DNA of 10,494 nucleotides from Methanoregulaceae archaeon. GTDB lineage: Archaea; Halobacteriota; Methanomicrobia; Methanomicrobiales; Methanospirillaceae. Shown here piece after piece: positions 6,392 to 10,494 of the stretch. The position numbers and the translations under genes were made by a program. The notes below the pieces were generated by a model. The model searched no databases. It had not been told where the DNA came from and saw only the letters and a program-made list of their open reading frames with translations. Every line of letters begins with the position of its first letter. Position 1 is the stretch's first letter. The DNA lies in contig JACTVF010000061.1 of NCBI GenBank assembly GCA_019695435.1, positions 1 through 10,494 of the forward strand. The letters run 5' to 3'.

Positions 6392-6653
6392 ACGGATCAG
6401 GAAATCTCCCTGCCGTCCTTTTCTAACTTTTAATACCTCGGTACCGGCAGGTGTTATGCCAACCGGTAACTTGTCGTTATAAAAAATCAATCACCAGGAT
6501 AAGGGACCGGTTCCGGGAAGGCAATATGCACATCGTCCAAACGTGCAGGGGCGATCCGGGGGACAGGCAGGACCCCCGTCATCATTATATAGTATGTCGA
6601 AACCTTACGCTTTCTGCAGAGCCGGATTTTCCCCATTACAAAAACAGGCCCCT
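6392..6653. other. Convergent intergenic region, no convincing gene
   Basis: This 262-bp stretch separates the convergent ends of the DUF447 gene and hypE. No ORF looks real. It contains the T-runs noted above, an inverted pair TACCGG/CCGGTA (6442-6447, 6463-6468), a good TATA-like box TTATAAAAAA (6477-6486), a TGCAC/GTGCA hairpin (6527-6547), a CGGGGG/CCCCCG hairpin with a 10-nt loop (6557-6578) and a second TATA-like TTATATAG (6585-6592). A TTTTT run on the minus strand (6640-6644) just after the hypE stop may end the hyp transcript. A promoter inside a convergent region raises the possibility of a small RNA, treated as a finding. Confidence 0.6.
6416..6434 (+). terminator. T-rich terminator candidate after the DUF447 gene
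   Basis: Two TTTT runs (6419-6422 and 6428-6431) begin 28 bp after the stop codon in a pyrimidine-rich stretch. Archaeal RNA polymerase commonly terminates at such U-runs without a hairpin. Confidence 0.4.
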
Positions 6654-7649
6654 TCAACACACCCGGGGCACCGGGTCGCCCATGGGTGGTTCGATGAATC
6701 GTTCGCCACCGATTGAGGTCTCCATGATCACGTGGGAACCGGCAACAACCTTCCCAATGATCGCTGCGTCTTTCCCGTATTTGTGCGAGCGCAGTGCGGC
6801 AAGAATATTCTCTGCATCGACAGCCGGCACACCCATCACTACCTTGCCCTCGTTTGCCACTTCGAGCGGATCGATACCGAGCATCCCGGCTGCGCTTTTC
6901 ACGTTCCTCCGGATCGGGATGCGTTCTTCCTCGATCCTGACCTGCACATGGCTCTTTTTTGCCATCTCGTTTATGGAGCTCGCAAACCCCCCCCGGGTCG
7001 GATCTTTCATCGCGTGGATAGTACCCGCATCTAGGACCGGTTCCATCATCATCCAGAGGGGGGCGACATCGGAGAGGATCTGTTCGCCGAGATCGAATCC
7101 TTCGCGGTGTGCCATGATCGCAATACCGTGATCGCCCAGCGTTCCCGAAACGATGATCACATCGCCGGGCACAAGGCCGTTGTCACGCACGATGGTTTTT
7201 GCTATACCGATCCCGGCCGTATTGATCGCGATCCCATCAAGTGCTCCTTTCTCGACGACCTTGGTGTCTCCAGTGACAAGGCATGCCCCCGCCTCCCCGA
7301 GCGCTTCGTCCATTGAGCGGACAATTTTTTCGAGATCCGCAACATCGAATCCTTCTTCGAGAATCATTCCGCATGAGAGCGCGACGGGGCGCCCTCCCAT
7401 CATCGTAAGGTCGTTCACCGTACCGCTCACTGCGATCCGCCCGATATCTCCTCCCGGGAAAAAGATCGGGCGCACCACGTGGGAATCCGTAGTAAAAACA
7501 ATATTGGTACCGTTAATGGGGATCACGGCCCCGTCGTCCAGCGATTCAAGGCCGATTCCGCCGGCGTTATTATGAGTGAATTTCGTGAGCGTCTGAAGCA
7601 GTTCGCCCATCACCTCGCCCCCGGCACCATGCATCATATTGACTTTCAT
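6654..7649 (-). CDS. hypE: [NiFe]-hydrogenase maturation protein HypE
   Basis: Carries a thiocarbamoyl group on its C-terminal cysteine and dehydrates it with ATP to a thiocyanate, the source of the cyanide ligands of the NiFe active-site iron; works with HypF and with the HypC-HypD complex. The 331-residue protein is full length. It shows the N-terminal MHGAGGEVM, LDDGAVIPI, GRIAVSGTVNDLTMMG, the ATP-site region VTGDTKVVEKG, MKDPTRGG, and ends in PRVC, providing the essential terminal Cys331 (family PR[I/V]C). It begins at the base directly after the hypA stop (TAG-ATG), the last gene of a hypC-hypA-hypE operon. HypB, HypD and HypF are not in this window. Confidence 0.96.
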   Translation of the reverse strand: MKVNMMHGAGGEVMGELLQTLTKFTHNNAGGIGLESLDDGAVIPINGTNIVFTTDSHVVRPIFFPGGDIGRIAVSGTVNDLTMMGGRPVALSCGMILEEGFDVADLEKIVRSMDEALGEAGACLVTGDTKVVEKGALDGIAINTAGIGIAKTIVRDNGLVPGDVIIVSGTLGDHGIAIMAHREGFDLGEQILSDVAPLWMMMEPVLDAGTIHAMKDPTRGGFASSINEMAKKSHVQVRIEEERIPIRRNVKSAAGMLGIDPLEVANEGKVVMGVPAVDAENILAALRSHKYGKDAAIIGKVVAGSHVIMETSIGGERFIEPPMGDPVPRVC

Positions 7650-7988
7650 CTAATCCGCCACCTCGATCTCGACATTCGTGACGACAATCTCACGGCCCCG
7701 GACCACTTCCGGCAGCGCGCCGCAGCGTGGACAGACATAGATCTCGTTCCCCGCATACCCGCAGGGACATCTCGTTGCCGGTTCCACTTCGGTACAGTCA
7801 AGGACGGCAGCTGTAAAAAGCGGGTCGTCCTCTTTTATCGTATCGAACAAAAAGATTACCTGCTCGGGATTCACCATGGCCATCTTCCCCACATCGACAC
7901 TGATCTTTTTTACCCGCGTGGCACGGTGATCGAGGGCTGCTTTTTTTGCAGTTGCATACAGATCATAAGCGATACTGTATTCGTGCAT
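7650..7988 (-). CDS. hypA: Hydrogenase nickel-insertion protein HypA
   Basis: Small Ni/Zn metallochaperone that delivers nickel to the hydrogenase large subunit, normally together with the GTPase HypB. The 112-residue protein begins MHEYSIAYDL; His2 and the free N-terminus form the nickel site in this family, which is why I take the ATG at 7988 and not the GTG one codon earlier. The zinc site is visible as RCPCGYAG (Cys74, Cys76) and CPRCG (Cys86, Cys89); the first pair is spaced C-x-C instead of the C-x2-C of many bacterial HypA proteins. The start overlaps the hypC stop as TGATG, and the stop abuts hypE, so the three are probably translated from one mRNA. Confidence 0.94.
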   Translation of the reverse strand: MHEYSIAYDLYATAKKAALDHRATRVKKISVDVGKMAMVNPEQVIFLFDTIKEDDPLFTAAVLDCTEVEPATRCPCGYAGNEIYVCPRCGALPEVVRGREIVVTNVEIEVAD

Positions 7989-8212
7989 CACTCCTCCAGC
8001 GCGGCATAGACCTGTTTGAAAATCTCCCGGGTCTCAAGACCATCCTCACGGGAGAGACGCTGGATTGCAAAACCCACATGTACGAGCACGAACTCACCTA
8101 TCTTCACATCAACGAGATCGAGCCGGACTTCCTGTTTGAGATCGCCATAGTCCACGACTCCGATATTCCCGTCCTTGATCTCCAGTACTTCCGCAGGGAC
8201 TGCAACGCACAT
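7988..8212 (-). CDS. hypC: Hydrogenase maturation chaperone HypC
   Basis: A 74-residue HypC/HupF/HypC family chaperone that binds HypD during assembly of the Fe(CN)2CO group and then hands it to the hydrogenase large subunit. The start is set by the invariant MCVAVPAEVLEI: Cys2 becomes the functional N-terminal residue after methionine removal. The second hallmark, IGEFVLVHVGFAIQRL with His45, follows. The frame continues open for 78 codons upstream (to 8446), but that stretch does not look like coding sequence and a long N-terminal extension would bury Cys2. GGGTGTGA eight bases upstream may act as a ribosome-binding site. It is the first gene of the hypC-A-E operon. Confidence 0.93.
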   Translation of the reverse strand: MCVAVPAEVLEIKDGNIGVVDYGDLKQEVRLDLVDVKIGEFVLVHVGFAIQRLSREDGLETREIFKQVYAALEE

Positions 8213-8260
8213 CGATGGTTCACACCCATATCCGGTTATACTGTATAGGTGTTTCATCCT

Positions 8261-8268
8261 CATAAAAA
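8261..8268 (-). promoter_or_regulatory. Possible TATA box for hypC-hypA-hypE
   Basis: On the minus strand TTTTTATG lies about 52 bp before the hypC ATG; a start 25 bp downstream would leave a leader of roughly 25 nt carrying GGGTGTGA. A competing box is CTATACAGTATAAC nearer the gene (about 8233-8248), which would give an almost leaderless mRNA. Confidence 0.3.
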
Positions 8269-8435
8269 CGATGATACGGCACCGGTGATCCGGTATTATT
8301 TTCCGGCATTTCTGGCCCTTGTAACGACGACCCCGGAGTGCTTCAATCACAGTTTCTCCAGTATATGCCGAAAAATGATAAATTGTACTGTTCATGGGAA
8401 TGGAGGATAAAAGATATTCCTGATAACGGGATCGC

Positions 8436-8534
8436 GTGGGCGCCATTACTCTTTTCCTGCTGATAATCGTTTCTGCAGTTTTATTTTTGTTGTACTATAT
8501 GCCCTCTCAATGCCGGAAGACACGCTGGCGATGA
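8436..8534 (+). CDS. Possible 32-residue single-span membrane peptide
   Basis: From a GTG at 8436 the frame reads a hydrophobic stretch (GAITLFLLIIVSAVLFLLYY) followed by a basic tail PSQCRKTRWR, a pattern typical of a small membrane-anchored peptide with cytoplasmic positive charges. GGATAAAAGATAT at 8404-8416 could be a TATA box about 26 bp upstream, compatible with leaderless translation. No homology is recognised, the start is GTG and the region is otherwise non-coding, so this is a weak call. Confidence 0.2.
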   Translation: MGAITLFLLIIVSAVLFLLYYMPSQCRKTRWR

Positions 8535-8580
8535 TGATACGGTGACACTCCTGTTTTCTCTCTACACGCTTCTTCACGCC

Positions 8581-8646
8581 TTTGCGCCACTGGGAGTGTT
8601 CGATATCATGAAAGCCTTCCCTCCATGAAAAGATCGGTGGCGCAAA
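8581..8646. repeat. Perfect 10-bp inverted repeat, 46-bp spacer
   Basis: TTTGCGCCAC at 8581-8590 and GTGGCGCAAA at 8637-8646 are exact reverse complements. Three more pairs, two of them G-U, would extend the stem inwards in RNA, and a TCATG/CATGA pair could form inside the loop. It may be a structured RNA, a dispersed palindromic element or ends of a small mobile remnant; nothing seen here decides. Confidence 0.7.
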
Positions 8647-8777
8647 AGTCTGGAGTACGGTATCCCGGTTTTCTCCTCGCCACTAATGGATTACCCGTCC
8701 GGGTTCTATCCTCCATATTTCCCTAAGAGCACGAGCGCACATCTGTTAATCAGAGTATTCTCTGTCACGGTCTGGAG

Positions 8778-8805
8778 GATCCAAAAACCAAAAAAATCAA
8801 AAAAA
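8778..8805 (-). terminator. Oligo-T terminator of the tRNA-Ser gene
   Basis: Directly after the tRNA 3' end the minus strand carries T-rich runs (TTTTTT, TTTTTTT, then TTTTT), separated by short GA/GG interruptions. This is the usual intrinsic U-tract termination signal for archaeal tRNA genes. Confidence 0.7.
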
Positions 8806-8890
8806 CGCCGGGGAAGAGATTTGAACTCTTGAGGTGCAGGGCACCAGTGGCTTTCAAGGCCACCGCCTTACCGGACTAGACTACCCCGGC
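8806..8890 (-). tRNA. tRNA-Ser (anticodon UGA)
   Basis: The minus strand folds as a class II tRNA of 85 nt. Acceptor stem GCCGGGG pairs with CCCCGGC over seven base pairs, with discriminator base G, as expected for serine. The anticodon stem is GTGGC/GCCAC around loop CTTGAAA, giving anticodon UGA, which reads UCA and probably other UCN codons. The long variable arm is GGTGC-CCT-GCACC, and the T arm is AAGAG-TTCAAAT-CTCTT with the conserved TTC. No intron is present and CCA is not encoded, so it must be added afterwards. A TATA box lies upstream and a T-tract follows, so it is probably a single-gene transcript. Confidence 0.97.
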
Positions 8891-8915
8891 ATGTGTTTTT
8901 ACTCTTTTGGCCGTG

Positions 8916-8927
8916 CAATATAAAAAA
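8916..8927 (-). promoter_or_regulatory. TATA box of the tRNA-Ser gene
   Basis: Minus-strand TTTTTTATATTG is centred about 31 bp upstream of the tRNA 5' end, with the purine-rich AGTTAAAGAAG upstream as a BRE candidate. The T6 run at its edge could also terminate the transcript arriving from the surface-protein gene. Confidence 0.65.
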
Positions 8928-9026
8928 GGCTTCTTTAACTGTACAGATTTCCCGGTCCGTGCCAGTGTGCCGGATGGCGGGAGACGCCACGGCAGTGATC
9001 CATCCCAAAAAAGGTACCATGCGGGA

Positions 9027-10112
9027 TCAGTGTCTGTGCAGGTGAACATAGATCATGGCTATACACACGGCAGCCACGCTGATCGCTGCCGCAAGCGGTG
9101 ATTTTGTCGTCTCTGCATCAGATAAAGGGGATGTCCCGAACACCCCGGGTACCGTTGGACTTACTGCGATTGAGTCCGCATTCTCCGCGTAGAGATAAAC
9201 CACAGCGCTGACCGAATATTTATAGGGATATACCTTGAAGTACAGGGGCTTGTCCGCACCTTTTGTTACAATTACTTCGGGAGCGGTATCGCCTTGGTCA
9301 TTGACCGTCTGAAGGTTGCCGTTTGCATCCACGTATTCTACCACCCAGTCAACGGAGGATGATGTGGAGACGGTGACCGGGCCGTCACCGGTGGGCTGCA
9401 CGATAAAATAGATGGGGTCATCCCGGGAAGATTTCCCGTGGGCAGACAGGATGGTGTTTGTCGTCCCGGTTGTTTCCGTTGCCACTGTTTCATGCCCATT
9501 GATAATACTGATAGTCCGTGTGCCAATGTACCCGTCAGCATCGGTAAAACTGACTTCATAATCCCCGGTCTGGCTGATGGGGACCACCATGTTAAATCCC
9601 CCAAGCGAGTCAGTGCCCACATACATGGGACCATAGATGACACCATTATCCGGCCCGATCACCGCGATCTGGACACCGGCATTTGTATCCCCGTCAATTT
9701 TACCGTCAATGTCCATCTTGCCGGAGAAAGCTTGGGTTGTCAGTGAAGTCAGGATAATCTCGTCAGAGCGATCAACGAGCCTGACCTGTCGCATATTGAT
9801 TGAGTCACCTGTACCGCTCGCTGCAACCTCAACCTTATAAATCCCCACGGGGAGGAGGGTTGTATCAAAGACCACGCGGAAAGTATTGTCAGACTGGACA
9901 TATGCAACCTTGCGCTCGACCTCGTTACTGGTGGTCAGCTGCTGATAGAGAACGACATCAATCGGTGTCCCGATGCCAAAGGTGGTCGTCCCGTTGACCA
10001 CCAGGGGCATTCCTATGGCCAGGGTATCCGGTGCATAAATGAAGACCTGGTATGCCGATACACCACCCATCAGCATAAAAATCCCCAGTACCAGCAGGAC
10101 AATCTTCTTCAT
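9027..10112 (-). CDS. Exported, membrane-anchored surface protein, function unknown
   Basis: A 361-residue protein with a Sec signal peptide (MKKIVLLVLGIFMLMGGVSA, likely cut before YQVF) and a C-terminal hydrophobic span (about residues 338-356) followed by the short tail HLHRH, so the main body should face the cell exterior, anchored at its C-terminus. The body is rich in Thr, Ser, Val, Asp and Gly and looks like consecutive beta-sandwich domains: about 22-115 (IGMPLVVNGTTTF, LPVGIYKVEV), about 117-210 (GKMDIDGKIDGDTNAGVQI, GDYEVSF) and a third about 225-320. The first two share the pattern of a G-T-P/N-A-G turn before a V-x-V strand and a closing G-Y/D-Y-x-V strand. N40-G-T is an N-glycosylation sequon. 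It resembles surface or S-layer-associated proteins common in Methanomicrobiales; I do not recognise a specific family. No clear ribosome-binding site precedes the ATG. Confidence 0.75.
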   Translation of the reverse strand: MKKIVLLVLGIFMLMGGVSAYQVFIYAPDTLAIGMPLVVNGTTTFGIGTPIDVVLYQQLTTSNEVERKVAYVQSDNTFRVVFDTTLLPVGIYKVEVAASGTGDSINMRQVRLVDRSDEIILTSLTTQAFSGKMDIDGKIDGDTNAGVQIAVIGPDNGVIYGPMYVGTDSLGGFNMVVPISQTGDYEVSFTDADGYIGTRTISIINGHETVATETTGTTNTILSAHGKSSRDDPIYFIVQPTGDGPVTVSTSSSVDWVVEYVDANGNLQTVNDQGDTAPEVIVTKGADKPLYFKVYPYKYSVSAVVYLYAENADSIAVSPTVPGVFGTSPLSDAETTKSPLAAAISVAAVCIAMIYVHLHRH

Positions 10113-10142
10113 CTATGTACAAGATCAACTATGAGGCTGTTA

Positions 10143-10494
10143 ATGATTTCTGAAAATCAAAAAAAACCGCTTGCGTGCTGGCGTGGTAAAGAGCGGTACA
10201 ACGGTGAGACGGTCGAATGCCTGACCGTTATCTTTGAGTCCGGCGGGTGTTCGTGGGCCCGGTGCCGGATGTGCAGTTACCGTCACGAGAGGTACCAGAC
10301 GCACTCCTGCGAGGAACTTGCCGGGCATTTGCATGCACAGCTTGGCTGGGTACGATCACAGTTCAGGCTTGATGAGTTTTCGATGATTAAGATTTTCACT
10401 TCGGGAAGTTTTTTTGATCCAGATGAGGTACCCCCCGCATTCCGGACAGAGGTCGCACAGGCATTCAGGGGAAAAATTGTAATTGCGGAGAGCA
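10143..10494 (+). CDS. raSEA: Archaeosine synthase radical SAM subunit RaSEA (5' part)
   Basis: Radical SAM enzyme that, with ArcS, converts the lysine-modified preQ0 base at position 15 of archaeal tRNAs to archaeosine. The frame is open from the ATG at 10143 to the right edge (117 codons), so only about the first third is present. It shows the [4Fe-4S]-binding cysteines in GCSWARCRMCSYR (Cys36, Cys41, Cys44; C-x4-C-x2-C, wider than the canonical C-x3-C-x2-C but typical of the Elp3/RaSEA branch) and the family stretch KIFTSGSFFDPDEVP. GAGG at 10133-10136 supports the ATG at 10143; an in-frame ATG at 10131 would add MRLL. The closest alternative family is Elp3, but the Cys spacing and lack of an Elp3-type N-terminal domain favour RaSEA. 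It is divergent from the surface-protein gene with only 30 bp between starts. Confidence 0.88.
   Translation, partial: MISENQKKPLACWRGKERYNGETVECLTVIFESGGCSWARCRMCSYRHERYQTHSCEELAGHLHAQLGWVRSQFRLDEFSMIKIFTSGSFFDPDEVPPAFRTEVAQAFRGKIVIAES

Larger units (their letters stand above)
8213..8805. other. About 590 bp without a convincing gene
   Basis: Between hypC and the tRNA gene no ORF has recognisable homology. The stretch holds the hypC promoter region, a 32-codon hydrophobic plus-strand ORF (8436-8534), a perfect 10-bp inverted repeat (8581-8590/8637-8646), a small CAGAG-TATT-CTCTG hairpin (8751-8764) and an A-rich tract that is the tRNA terminator on the other strand. On the minus strand 8682-8446 is an open frame of 78 codons without any ATG, ending in TAA that overlaps an ATG in frame with hypC; it may be a gene remnant. 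Confidence 0.6.

Noticed and set aside
6451..7131. 226-codon plus-strand frame antisense to hypE
   Set aside because: Most of it mirrors hypE, and no domain is recognisable.
8213..8446. 78-residue N-terminal extension of HypC
   Set aside because: HypC needs Cys2 at the N-terminus; the family start MCVAVP is unmistakable and the extension has no recognisable domain.

Overview
The window comes from a methanogenic archaeon, most likely a member of the Methanomicrobiales (a Methanoregula- or Methanosphaerula-like lineage; this placement is inferred from gene content and style, not from a search). The diagnostic genes are the coenzyme F430 biosynthesis (cfb) genes, a methanogenesis-marker-9 protein, archaeal-type HypC/HypA/HypE, an intact tRNA-Ser with archaeal TATA-box promoter, and the start of an archaeosine-biosynthesis radical SAM gene.

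Layout. (1) Positions 1-3727, minus strand: a tightly packed operon cfbA-cfbE-cfbD-cfbB that makes the nickel tetrapyrrole F430 of methyl-coenzyme M reductase. CfbA inserts Ni into sirohydrochlorin, CfbB amidates it (this gene runs off the left edge), CfbD is the catalytic half of the reductive cyclase, and CfbE is the Mur-ligase-like F430 synthetase. The reductase partner gene cfbC is not in this window. (2) Positions 3728-3913: a divergent promoter region with an AT-rich palindrome over the likely cfb TATA box, and on the other side a TATA box, a possible 18-codon leader ORF and a 14-bp direct repeat. (3) Positions 3914-6391, plus strand: three overlapping genes, a Dus-like TIM-barrel protein carrying the eight-cysteine methanogenesis marker 9 domain, a CitG-like (triphosphoribosyl-dephospho-CoA synthase family) protein, and a DUF447 protein. 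No function is established for this trio in methanogens; its overlap-coupled layout and position back-to-back with cfb make it the best candidate here for an undescribed system. (4) Positions 6392-6653: a 262-bp intergenic stretch with T-runs, TATA-like boxes and two hairpins. (5) Positions 6654-8212, minus strand: hypC-hypA-hypE, maturation of [NiFe] hydrogenases. (6) Positions 8213-8805: about 590 bp with no convincing gene but with a perfect 10-bp inverted repeat and one tiny hydrophobic ORF. (7) Positions 8806-8890, minus strand: tRNA-Ser(UGA). (8) Positions 9027-10112, minus strand: an exported, membrane-anchored surface protein. (9) From 10143 to the right edge, plus strand: the N-terminal part of the RaSEA archaeosine synthase subunit.

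How it fits together. Two of the blocks (cfb and hyp) serve nickel cofactors of the energy metabolism: F430 in methyl-coenzyme M reductase and the NiFe site of hydrogenases. The middle operon lies between them and encodes proteins that look like cofactor chemistry (a Cys-rich flavin-type barrel, a nucleotide/ribosyl-transferring enzyme and a probable flavin-binding split barrel), which suggests, but does not prove, a role in another methanogenic cofactor.
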